Assembly (NCBI RefSeq): GCF_001654455.1
Contig: NZ_CP015772.1
Span: 2,852,001 to 2,916,000 of the forward strand
DNA from: Niabella ginsenosidivorans
Lineage (GTDB): Bacteria; Bacteroidota; Bacteroidia; Chitinophagales; Chitinophagaceae
DNA length: 64,000 nt
Direction of reading: 5' to 3'
The translations under genes and the position numbers were made by a program. Below are positions 1 through 7,988 of the stretch, piece by piece. The notes below the pieces were generated by a model. That model was not told the DNA's origin. It did not search any database and was given only the letters and a program-made list of their open reading frames with translations. Each line of letters opens with the position of its first letter. Position 1 is the first letter of the stretch.

Positions 1-678
1 TGCATTGACATTTAAACTGATAGTATTATAGGGGTATGCAGGAAAGTCTCCATTACGATTTGGCCATCCTCCTGATAACCCTAAACTTGGCAGATTATTA
101 TCCATTTTAATATTTATGTCTACCGGAGTAGCTGCATTTTGGGGATTAGACGTACTAACTGTCGAAAAATGTATACCTATATCTAAATTATTATAACGCT
201 GGCATGCTTCGCCTAAAGCTTGTTCATATACTGAAGGAAAGCCGGGATAGATATTCACCCAAATACCACGAACTGAAGCACCATGTTTACTAATATAATG
301 GTTGGTTCGATAATGGGCAATAGGATCTGCAGGATTAAATTCAGAAATGCCCTGTTTATCATTACTCATTATAGTATTAGGCTTAGGCAATGAACTTTCT
401 AAAGTTTCAACAAAAATATTCCCAGCCTTACTTACACGATTATTCCATCCAGCCTTGCTACTATCGCTAAAATATTCTTGCGGAAAAAATAAGTCACCTT
501 CAACTATATAACCTCCATCATGGGCAACTACATTATATGTGCTGTAATTTTCTTTTGAAAGTCGATCGTACACATATTGAGGAACATCATTGTTCTTAGC
601 TTTGAGGGATAAATCATTTTTTTTGCAGCTAATTGCCAAAATAAGCAATCCCGTAAAAAATAAAAGTGTTTTTTTCAT
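1..678 (-). CDS. M57-type zinc metalloprotease lipoprotein (partial, 3' end off window)
   Basis: The minus-strand frame is open for all 226 codons from the ATG at 678 to the window edge, so the C-terminus is missing. It starts with a lipoprotein-type signal: KK, a hydrophobic stretch, then LAISC followed by KKND. Segments such as VVAHDGGYIVEGDLFF (about residues 50-65) and IYPGFPSVYEQALGEACQRY (about 147-166) resemble Bacteroidota 'dual-action HEIGH' peptidases of family M57. The HEIGH zinc-binding motif that would settle it lies beyond the window, so catalytic ability cannot be judged. If the assignment holds, it is a secreted or surface-anchored protease. The DNA is AT-richer than most of the window. 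A 22-bp tandem duplication lies just upstream of the start. Confidence 0.6.
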   Translation of the reverse strand, partial: MKKTLLFFTGLLILAISCKKNDLSLKAKNNDVPQYVYDRLSKENYSTYNVVAHDGGYIVEGDLFFPQEYFSDSSKAGWNNRVSKAGNIFVETLESSLPKPNTIMSNDKQGISEFNPADPIAHYRTNHYISKHGASVRGIWVNIYPGFPSVYEQALGEACQRYNNLDIGIHFSTVSTSNPQNAATPVDINIKMDNNLPSLGLSGGWPNRNGDFPAYPYNTISLNVNA

Positions 679-692
679 AAAATCAATTTTAG

Positions 693-736
693 TTAATTAA
701 TAAAAACAAATAGGTTAATTAATAAAAACAAATAGG
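693..736. repeat. 22-bp perfect tandem duplication
   Basis: Two identical adjacent 22-bp units (693-714 and 715-736), each beginning TTAATTAATAAAAAC, sit directly upstream of the M57-like gene. They fall in its probable promoter or 5' leader, about 15 bp from the start codon. The duplication could alter the A/T-rich translation initiation region or promoter spacing. It looks like a recent slippage or duplication event. Confidence 0.85.
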
Positions 737-877
737 TGCTATTAAGTTATTTATTTGTAGGAATTAGAATGCCAAGCAATTATTCAGGAAAAATAAATTA
801 CAGTTACAATGTTGCGCTTTCGTATTCTAGTACGTTTCTTTATTTAAAAATAAGTTTTATTTCTTAAAGTTAGTAAA

Positions 878-1591
878 ATGAAAACAAAGTATTTAGTAAG
901 TTATTTTCTTTTATTACTCGTAAGTATTTCTTTTACATCTTGCCTAAAAGACCATGACAAATATTGGGACAATCCTGATCTTCAGAATTCCGCAGCAGTC
1001 AGCGTGGTAAACGGGGCCCCGGTCAGCCTGCCGTTAGATTTCCAATTTAACGGAACTCAACGCTTTTTATTCCAGGACTTTAGTTACACATATAGAACTA
1101 CTTATTTACCTGTAATGGCCGGCAACAGAACTTTCTATGTATACAACCGCGGAGAAAAGGATAGTCTTTTTGCCAAAAACCTCAGCTTTGAGGTTCGTAA
1201 AAGATATTCCATATTCATTGTAGACACTTTACGCAAAATGGATGCGGTACTGGTGCGCGACAGCGTGATGTATCCAACCGGGGACTCTGTATACCTGCGC
1301 TTTGCTAATATGAGCCCTGATGCAGGTGCCCTGGATCTTTATATTCAGGGAAATAATACCCCCATTGCCACAAAAGTTCCTTACAAGGGCGTAAGCCTGT
1401 TCAAAAGCCAAAAGTCGGCAGGCAACGTGGTCTTTGAGGTGCGGCCAACGGGTTCTACCCATGTGCTGGCCACATCCGATGAAGGCGAGAATTTATATAC
1501 CGGAAATCAATATACAATCTGGACAAGTGGTTTTAAATCAATGAATACTACTAACGGGAAGCTTATCGTAAAAAAAATAAGGCATTATTAG
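878..1591 (+). CDS. DUF4397-type lipoprotein
   Basis: This 237-residue protein has an SPII signal: MKTK, a hydrophobic core, then FTSC with the lipid-acceptor Cys at about residue 22. The segment VYLRFANMSPDAGALDLYI (about 138-156) matches the pattern of DUF4397 domains (VRFxNxSPDAxxxDVY), beta-sandwich modules common in Bacteroidota surface lipoproteins. There is no catalytic motif and the function is unknown. It precedes the ECF sigma gene by 54 bp in the same direction and could be co-transcribed, but no terminator or promoter was identified in that gap. The first part of the gene is AT-richer than the second. Confidence 0.75.
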   Translation: MKTKYLVSYFLLLLVSISFTSCLKDHDKYWDNPDLQNSAAVSVVNGAPVSLPLDFQFNGTQRFLFQDFSYTYRTTYLPVMAGNRTFYVYNRGEKDSLFAKNLSFEVRKRYSIFIVDTLRKMDAVLVRDSVMYPTGDSVYLRFANMSPDAGALDLYIQGNNTPIATKVPYKGVSLFKSQKSAGNVVFEVRPTGSTHVLATSDEGENLYTGNQYTIWTSGFKSMNTTNGKLIVKKIRHY

Positions 1592-1645
1592 TATATCCCA
1601 TAATCAGCATCAGCCACTATTGTCTTCCCGATAGCTGGCTGATTT

Positions 1646-2245
1646 TTGCTATATTTAAAACGAAGTTTAAAATTAAAAAGACTTTTGGGAATACACGATG
1701 CTGAGCTTGAAGGGATACTGAAGCAATGCAAACAGGATTCAGTATTACATAAAGAGGCGCTTTATAAAGGCTATTATGGCTTTATAAAAAGCGTAGTGAA
1801 GCGTTATGTAAATGATTATCATGTAACTGAAGAACTGATCAATGATTCGTTCATTAAAATATTTAACAACCTGGGCACTTTTAAAGCGCCCGACACTTCA
1901 GCGGATGTACCACAATCGTTCAGGGGATGGGTGGCAAAGATCGCATCCCGGACCGCAATTGATTTTTTAAGAAAAAAGAAAATGGATTTCACAGATGATG
2001 AACCTTCCGAGCATCATTTTACCGACCCGAATCCAACGGCAGTTTACAGTAATGAAGTGAAAGACATTCTGTCATTGCTGGATCAATTACCAGACACACA
2101 GAAAACAGTATTTAATTTATACGAGATCGAAGGATTCAGCCATGAAGAGATCGCCAGGCTGCTGAATATATCTGAGAATGTATGCCGGGTATATCTGTCA
2201 AGGGCAAAGAATAAATTAAAGACACTATATATAAAACATTTTTAA
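1646..2245 (+). CDS. ECF-type RNA polymerase sigma factor
   Basis: The gene encodes a sigma-70 family, extracytoplasmic-function regulator of about 190-199 residues. Region 2 spans roughly residues 25-95, with YGFIKSVVKRYVNDYHVTEE and ELINDSFIKIFNNL, followed by SFRGWVAKIASRTAIDFLRK. Region 4 is a helix-turn-helix near the C-terminus (LPDTQKTVFNLYEIEGFSHE, then EIARLLNISENVCRVYLSRA). No ATG lies at the N-terminus. The frame begins with TTG at 1646, and a second TTG at 1685 preceded by an A-rich stretch is an alternative start that would drop 13 residues. The next gene follows after 9 bp and probably encodes its membrane-anchored partner. Confidence 0.88.
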   Translation: MLYLKRSLKLKRLLGIHDAELEGILKQCKQDSVLHKEALYKGYYGFIKSVVKRYVNDYHVTEELINDSFIKIFNNLGTFKAPDTSADVPQSFRGWVAKIASRTAIDFLRKKKMDFTDDEPSEHHFTDPNPTAVYSNEVKDILSLLDQLPDTQKTVFNLYEIEGFSHEEIARLLNISENVCRVYLSRAKNKLKTLYIKHF

Positions 2246-2254
2246 AAAAAGATC

Positions 2255-3628
2255 ATGGAAGAACCCGCAGATGATTTTTTTGAACATATAAAACAAACGC
2301 TTCATAACCATGAGGAGGAGTACCGGGAAGGTGCCTGGGAAGCCTTTGCTCAAAAACACCTGGCCCCGCCGCCGGCCAAAACGGCACCGGTCATTGCGGC
2401 CTGGAAATGGATAGCAGCTGCTGCTGCAGTGGTTGCCGGCCTGCTTTTTGCCATTCCCTATTTTACAGCACAGCACAAAACAGATCCTGACCATGCAACC
2501 GTAAACGTAATGACGCCGGAAAACCAACCCGCCAGCGGGCCCATAGCAGACAGTAATCAGACAATCCATCCCGACCATGCACCTCAGGTTGCACAACAGC
2601 AACTTACCCCCGTGATCACTAACAGCGATATCTGGAAAGAACCGGAAAGCATGCACCGTACAGCACCTGTATTCTTTAATAATATATCAAAGGGCGCTCC
2701 TATGCTGTATTCTATGGCTCCTGTCAGCGCTCCTCAGCAAATTACCATTGCCACAGCTGCACCCCAGGTTCCCCCTGGTCAGCAGCCAACAGCCAATAAC
2801 CCTGCTACCGGCTTCTGGAAGAACCGGATCATTACCAATGAGGCGCCTGCTCCGCAACAGCATCCGGCACCTGTTACGACCCCTTACCCCATGATGGCGC
2901 AAAATCATCATCCGCAGGAAAAAGAAAGCAAAAGTTCCAGGAAATGGATCCCCAGCCTGTACCTCTCACCAATGTTTGCAGAAAGCGGGGTCAATATGGG
3001 GTATGGTATATCCTTAGCCTATGCTATCAATGACAAGATAAAGATCAGCGCCGGCGTGGCCCATAATAAAATAACCACGTCAAGAGATTTTGACGCAGCG
3101 CCCTCACCGGCAGCACCCACTTTGAATGCTCCGGGCGGTGATGTATCCCTGGCTTCCAGATCCCTTCTTGCCGCAGCAAACACTACGGCAACAACCCCAA
3201 GACTGGAAAGCGTACAGGGTGCCTTATCCGGTTTTGATATCCCATTGGATGTAAGCTATAACATCTCTAAAAAATTCTATGCAACAGCAGGCGTTTCCGG
3301 GCTTGTTGTTGTAAACGATAATACCAATTATACCCTTGTAACAAGTACCAATACAAGAATTTCGGTAGAGAACAGCCAGGGCATTTTACAGGAAGACAAA
3401 AGCATTGTAACCAATACCTATTCATCCGCTAATGCATTGCCCGGGGACATCAGTCATGAAAAGACTTCTTTCCTCGGGTTCTACAATATTTCTATGGGCT
3501 ATAAGCAAAAGATCACCCCAAAAAATAATGTTTCCATCGAACCTTTCCTGAAAGTTCCCGTTAAAAATGTAACCAACCAAAACCTTAATTATACCGGTAT
3601 GGGCGTTCGGTTGAAATTTGATTTTTAA
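2255..3628 (+). CDS. Membrane-anchored outer-membrane beta-barrel-like protein (possible sigma partner)
   Basis: This 457-residue protein has three visible parts. An acidic cytoplasmic-like N-terminus (1-48) contains YREGAWEAFAQKH. One transmembrane helix spans about 49-70 (WIAAAAAVVAGLLFAIPYF). A long Pro/Gln/Ala-rich linker (about 75-225) is followed by a region of alternating beta strands from about 230 to the final Phe, ending GMGVRLKFDF as outer-membrane beta-barrel proteins often do. Such genes commonly sit directly after ECF sigma factors in Bacteroidota, and here the gap is 9 bp. By position the N-terminus may bind the sigma factor, although no zinc anti-sigma motif is present. A strong terminator follows. 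Confidence 0.7.
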   Translation: MEEPADDFFEHIKQTLHNHEEEYREGAWEAFAQKHLAPPPAKTAPVIAAWKWIAAAAAVVAGLLFAIPYFTAQHKTDPDHATVNVMTPENQPASGPIADSNQTIHPDHAPQVAQQQLTPVITNSDIWKEPESMHRTAPVFFNNISKGAPMLYSMAPVSAPQQITIATAAPQVPPGQQPTANNPATGFWKNRIITNEAPAPQQHPAPVTTPYPMMAQNHHPQEKESKSSRKWIPSLYLSPMFAESGVNMGYGISLAYAINDKIKISAGVAHNKITTSRDFDAAPSPAAPTLNAPGGDVSLASRSLLAAANTTATTPRLESVQGALSGFDIPLDVSYNISKKFYATAGVSGLVVVNDNTNYTLVTSTNTRISVENSQGILQEDKSIVTNTYSSANALPGDISHEKTSFLGFYNISMGYKQKITPKNNVSIEPFLKVPVKNVTNQNLNYTGMGVRLKFDF

Positions 3629-3657
3629 AGTCTGATGTTTATTATATTTGTTATTAT

Positions 3658-3690
3658 AAAAGTGCGAAGTCGGGGGCTTCGCACTTTTAC
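3658..3690 (+). terminator. Rho-independent terminator
   Basis: A perfect 12-bp stem pairs AAAAGTGCGAAG (3658-3669) with CTTCGCACTTTT (3677-3688) around a G-rich loop and ends in T residues. It closes the sigma/beta-barrel transcript before the NAD(P)HX repair gene. Confidence 0.85.
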
Positions 3691-3736
3691 TATCAGCAGC
3701 AAAAATGAACAGGAATGAATTATCATTAAGATCCGT

Positions 3737-5236
3737 ATGAAATTATTCAGTGCAGAGCAAATAAGACAGTGGGATGCGTTCACCATAAAAAACGAACCGG
3801 TTTCCTCTCTTGAGTTAATGGAAAGGGCCGCTAATGCCTGTACACGCTGGATCGTAAAAAATACACTTGCCGACTCCTATTGTATTTTCTGCGGCAAAGG
3901 CAATAATGGCGGCGACGGTCTGGCCATAGCCCGTTTACTGTACAATGCCAACAAAACAGTTACTGTTTTTATACTGGAATCAGCCACCGGCGGGTCAGAC
4001 GACTTTAATTCCAACTTCAATATCCTGCATCATTTATCAGCGATCCCGGTTTACAGCATCCGGTCAGAAAAGGAACTGCCGCAACTGCCGCCGGATTGCA
4101 TCATCATTGATGCCCTGTTTGGCACGGGGTTAAACAGGAGGCTTACCGGGCTGGCAGCTACGCTTGTTGAGCACATCAATAGTTTCCGCATGCCGGTGAT
4201 CGCTATTGATATGCCCAGCGGTCTTTTCTGCGATCAGTCATCTCTTGGCAATCCTATTATAAAAGCAAGCCACACCCTTACCTTTCAGGTGCCCAAGCTG
4301 GCATTCCTGGTTGCTGAAAATGCTGATTTCTTTGGCCAGGTGCATATTATGGACATTAACCTGCACCCCGGGTTTTCTGAAAAAACACCGGCAAAATTTC
4401 ATATAACTGATTCCTCACTGATCCGCTCCATTTATCAACCCCGGAAAACATTTGCGCATAAAGGCAATTTCGGGCATGCACTGATCATAGCCGGAAGCAC
4501 GGGGAAAACCGGGGCTGCCGTACTCAGCACAAGAGCCTGCCTGAAAACCGGGGCCGGACTGGTATCTGCACATATACCCCGCCAAAGCCTTCCGATCATC
4601 CAGATGGCAGCCCCCGAAGCAATGGCTTTTCCGGATGCAGAAGACCATTACATAACCCGGATGGATTATGAACCGGATGATTTCAGCAGCATTGGTATGG
4701 GGCCGGGGATCGGCAAAGAGCTTAAAACACGGTTTTTGTTAAGAGAACTGCTGGAAAAGATCAAAAAACCGCTGGTGCTGGATGCCGATGCGCTCAATAT
4801 AATAGCAGCAACAAAAGGATACTTAAAGCTGATCCCTTCCAAAACCATTATTACCCCCCATCCCAAAGAATTTTCAAGGCTTTTTGGCGACACTGCCAAT
4901 GATTTTGAAAAAATTGAGTTAGCAAGCAGCAAGTCAATGGAAATGAATATTATAATTGCCTTGAAAGGGCACAATACATTTATTGCACACCCTAATGGTG
5001 CCGGTTATTTTAACCATACCGGCAATGCCGGAATGGCCAAGGGCGGCAGTGGCGATGTGCTTACAGGAATGATCACCAGTCTCCTTGCCCAGGGTTACAC
5101 GCCGGAGCAATCGGCCGTTTACGGGGTATACCTGCACGGACTTGCGGGCGACCTGGCTGCCAGGGACCGCGGCATGGAAAGCATGATCGCCTCTGATATT
5201 ATTGAACATATTGGCAACGCTTTTAAACAATTATAA
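3737..5236 (+). CDS. nnr: Bifunctional NAD(P)HX epimerase / ADP-dependent NAD(P)HX dehydratase
   Basis: This cytosolic metabolite-repair enzyme (499 residues) restores hydrated NADH and NADPH. The N-terminal YjeF_N epimerase domain (about 1-215) starts MKLFSAEQIRQWDAFTI and carries CGKGNNGGDGLAIARLL. The C-terminal kinase-fold dehydratase domain (about 230-495) shows GHALIIAGSTGKTGAAVLST, GPGIG, LVLDADALNII, ITPHPKEFSRLF and the terminal GNAGMAKGGSGDVLTGMI motif. Both domains look complete and the fused length is usual for the family. The ATG at 3737 begins right at the conserved N-terminus. The gene stands alone between a terminator and the promoter of the next gene. Confidence 0.96.
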   Translation: MKLFSAEQIRQWDAFTIKNEPVSSLELMERAANACTRWIVKNTLADSYCIFCGKGNNGGDGLAIARLLYNANKTVTVFILESATGGSDDFNSNFNILHHLSAIPVYSIRSEKELPQLPPDCIIIDALFGTGLNRRLTGLAATLVEHINSFRMPVIAIDMPSGLFCDQSSLGNPIIKASHTLTFQVPKLAFLVAENADFFGQVHIMDINLHPGFSEKTPAKFHITDSSLIRSIYQPRKTFAHKGNFGHALIIAGSTGKTGAAVLSTRACLKTGAGLVSAHIPRQSLPIIQMAAPEAMAFPDAEDHYITRMDYEPDDFSSIGMGPGIGKELKTRFLLRELLEKIKKPLVLDADALNIIAATKGYLKLIPSKTIITPHPKEFSRLFGDTANDFEKIELASSKSMEMNIIIALKGHNTFIAHPNGAGYFNHTGNAGMAKGGSGDVLTGMITSLLAQGYTPEQSAVYGVYLHGLAGDLAARDRGMESMIASDIIEHIGNAFKQL

Positions 5237-5310
5237 ATGAACCGCCCTTTACTGCTCTCTGTTTTAAAAAAATCGCATTTTTACGCCTCCTTTTCAGCAT
5301 AAATAACATT

Positions 5311-5339
5311 TTTGGTTTTGAATGCAACGCTTATATTTG
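5311..5339 (+). promoter_or_regulatory. Predicted Bacteroidota-type promoter of the pyrophosphatase gene
   Basis: TTTG at 5311-5314 and TATATTTG at 5332-5339 fit the Bacteroidota pattern TTTG / TAnnTTTG. The 17-bp spacer is slightly shorter than the usual 19-21. The site lies about 50 bp upstream of the ATG at 5388. Confidence 0.5.
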
Positions 5340-5387
5340 CAGCCTTGCTTATGATCATTATCATAATTTAATATTTGTCAAATTTAT

Positions 5388-7622
5388 ATGCAACATCTGA
5401 TCTATCTCGTACCACTTATGGCCATTATTGGCCTGGTTTACACTTTATTAAAATTCCGATGGGTTGTTAAACAGGATGCAGGAACACCAAGAATGAAAGA
5501 AATCAGCCGTCATATTGGCGAAGGTGCCATGGCCTTTCTGAAATCAGAATGGAAAATTCTGGCCTACTTTGTAATTATTGTGGCCATTCTTTTAGGAGTA
5601 CTGGCCAATGCTAATCCACACTCCAACTGGTTAATCTCTGTTTCTTTTATTATAGGTGCGGTACTGAGCGCTTTTGCAGGATTTATAGGAATGAAAGCCG
5701 CCACCCTTGCCAATGTACGCACGGCCAATGCTGCCCGGAGCAGCCTGGCCAAAGCCCTAAATGTGTCTTTTGGGGGTGGTGCTGTAATGGGTGTTGGTGT
5801 TGCAGGGCTGGCAGTGCTGGGCCTTGGAGGGCTATACATTGTGTTCAAATATTATTTTGCGCCGGATGCAGCCCTGAATTCCTCTGAAATGGTGACTACT
5901 ATTGAAGTGCTTACCGGCTTTTCCCTGGGCGCTGAGTCGATAGCGTTATTTGCACGTGTTGGAGGCGGTATTTATACAAAAGCCGCTGATGTTGGAGCAG
6001 ACCTTGTGGGAAAAGTGGAAAAAGGCATACCGGAAGATGATCCCCGCAACCCCGCCACGATTGCGGATAATGTGGGCGACAATGTAGGCGATGTTGCCGG
6101 TATGGGAGCAGACCTCTTCGGTTCTTATGTAGCCACAGTGCTGGCCACCATTGTTTTAGGCCAGCAGATACATATAACCGGCGGGTCCGATTTTCTGGCA
6201 GGCTACTCTCCTGTTGTATTACCAATGCTGATTGCAGGCGTTGGTATTTTATTTTCTATAATAGGTACTTTCTTTGTTAAGATCAGTGAAAACGCCGGCA
6301 TCAGTACCAAAACCGTTCAAAAAGCGCTGAACATGGGCAACTGGGGCTCTATTATTTTAACCGCTCTTGCTGCTGCCGGGCTGGTACTCTGGATCCTGCC
6401 CGATCAAATGGAACTGCGCGGGTTTATATTTACAAAGACCGGTGTGCTGGGCGCTATCATTGTTGGCCTGCTGGTGGGCGCTTTAATGACCGTTATCACT
6501 GAATATTACACCGCAATGGACAGAAGGCCGGTAAATTCTATCATCAAAAAATCGTCCACCGGACATGCTACAAACGTTATCGGGGGGTTAGCAGTGGGTA
6601 TGGAATCCACTTTTTTACCGATCATTGTACTGGCGGCCGGTATCGTAGCCTCTTATAAATGTGCAGGTTTGTATGGTGTATCCATTGCAGCAGCGGCTAT
6701 GATGGCCACCACTGCCATGCAATTGGCAATAGATGCCTTCGGACCTATTGCCGATAACGCCGGCGGTATTGCTGAAATGAGCGAGCTGCCCAAGGAAGTG
6801 CGTGAAAAAACAGACGTACTGGATGCTGTGGGCAACACAACAGCCGCAACCGGTAAAGGTTTTGCTATTGCATCGGCCGCCTTAACCGCACTGGCCCTGT
6901 TTGCCGCGTTTGTAGGTGTTGCAGGCATTAAGGGGATTGACATCTATAAGGCGAATGTGCTGGCCAGCTTATTTGTGGGAGCAATGATCCCCTTTATTTT
7001 CTCCTCACTTGCGATCCGCGCAGTGGGAGAAGCCGCTATGGCCATGGTGGAAGAAGTAAGAAGGCAGTTCCGGGACATTCCGGGCATTATGGAAGGAACC
7101 GCTACCCCGGAATACGATAAATGTGTAGCCATATCTACGGAAGCATCCATCCGGAAAATGGTGGTGCCAGGAGCCATCGCAATTATTTCCCCGATCATTA
7201 TCGGTTTTTTACCCGGGTTTGGCGCTGAAGCGTTGGGGGGATTTTTAGCAGGCGCTACCGTATCCGGTGTATTATTAGGCATGTTCCAGAACAACTCCGG
7301 CGGCGCCTGGGACAATGCAAAAAAATCATTTGAAAAAGGAGTAGAAATTAACGGGGAGGTTTTCCATAAAAAATCAGACCCGCATAAAGCCTCTGTAACG
7401 GGAGATACGGTTGGAGATCCGTTTAAAGATACCTCCGGCCCGTCCATGAACATCCTCATCAAATTAATGTCGATCGTTTCACTGGTCATTGCTCCCACGC
7501 TGGCACAGGTAGAAGGCAATACCGCCCGGCACAATGCGGCACCCGCAAAACAGGTCTTTGCAGGAACAGTTCATCAGCAACCGGCTTTACCTGTTGCCCC
7601 AAAAGCAGTGCTCTTTAAGTAA
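5388..7622 (+). CDS. hppA: Membrane-bound ion-pumping pyrophosphatase (K+-dependent type)
   Basis: This 744-residue polytopic inner-membrane protein couples pyrophosphate hydrolysis to cation export. The PPi-binding segments are clear: [36 protein letters not shown] and MGADLFGSY. At the site that sets potassium dependence it reads [10 protein letters not shown]. Alanine replaces the lysine of K+-independent enzymes, so it should need K+. The coupling glutamate appears seven residues before the conserved Arg of helix 5 ([14 protein letters not shown], position 5.43). The helix-6 positions used by other subfamilies hold Gly and Ala. From recalled family literature this arrangement fits Flavobacterium-type proton pumps. 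A tail of about 35 residues rich in Ala, Pro and Val follows the last helix. A terminator lies just downstream. Confidence 0.96.
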   Translation: MQHLIYLVPLMAIIGLVYTLLKFRWVVKQDAGTPRMKEISRHIGEGAMAFLKSEWKILAYFVIIVAILLGVLANANPHSNWLISVSFIIGAVLSAFAGFIGMKAATLANVRTANAARSSLAKALNVSFGGGAVMGVGVAGLAVLGLGGLYIVFKYYFAPDAALNSSEMVTTIEVLTGFSLGAESIALFARVGGGIYTKAADVGADLVGKVEKGIPEDDPRNPATIADNVGDNVGDVAGMGADLFGSYVATVLATIVLGQQIHITGGSDFLAGYSPVVLPMLIAGVGILFSIIGTFFVKISENAGISTKTVQKALNMGNWGSIILTALAAAGLVLWILPDQMELRGFIFTKTGVLGAIIVGLLVGALMTVITEYYTAMDRRPVNSIIKKSSTGHATNVIGGLAVGMESTFLPIIVLAAGIVASYKCAGLYGVSIAAAAMMATTAMQLAIDAFGPIADNAGGIAEMSELPKEVREKTDVLDAVGNTTAATGKGFAIASAALTALALFAAFVGVAGIKGIDIYKANVLASLFVGAMIPFIFSSLAIRAVGEAAMAMVEEVRRQFRDIPGIMEGTATPEYDKCVAISTEASIRKMVVPGAIAIISPIIIGFLPGFGAEALGGFLAGATVSGVLLGMFQNNSGGAWDNAKKSFEKGVEINGEVFHKKSDPHKASVTGDTVGDPFKDTSGPSMNILIKLMSIVSLVIAPTLAQVEGNTARHNAAPAKQVFAGTVHQQPALPVAPKAVLFK

Positions 7623-7638
7623 TTTTTATACATAGTAT

Positions 7639-7669
7639 TAAAAGCCGGGTCCTGCTGATCCGGCTTTTT
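7639..7669 (+). terminator. Rho-independent terminator after hppA
   Basis: AAAAGCCGG pairs with CCGGCTTTT around a short loop (about 7640-7668) and ends in T residues, 18 bp after the hppA stop codon. Confidence 0.8.
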
Positions 7670-7741
7670 GGGCTTATTGCATGTAGCAACTTAAACAAAC
7701 ATAGGAGACATTAAATCCGTTTAATAAGCAATGTCGTGGCG

Positions 7742-7819
7742 AGCTTGTCGAACCATAATTCATTTGACAAACTTCCTTCGTCAGGATGACAATACTTTTT
7801 TAATCTAACTGGTATTAAA
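7742..7819 (+). repeat. Dispersed intergenic repeat, copy 1 (REP-like)
   Basis: A 78-bp segment starting AGCTTGTCGAACCATAA is almost identical to 25308-25389. There is one substitution, and two short insertions (3 and 1 bp) occur in the other copy. Its first part folds as an imperfect hairpin (AGCTTGTCGAA against TTTGACAAACT). The rest of the gap between hppA and the hybrid regulator (7670-7988) shows no gene. Confidence 0.85.
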
Positions 7820-7988
7820 CCCTGATGAATCTCTGAATCCCGGGATATCAAATACACCCGATTATTGCTTATATTTGAATGAACAAGTGGTGCGCCTTTT
7901 CAAAAACAAAAGTGAAACTGATCTTCTGTTTTAAAACATTCGGAACTTTTCCCCTGATTAAATTGCTGATAAACTTTTAAATAAAAAA

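Noticed and set aside
6944-7534. 196-codon minus-strand frame inside hppA
   Set aside because: A shadow of the conserved pyrophosphatase gene with no recognisable domain.
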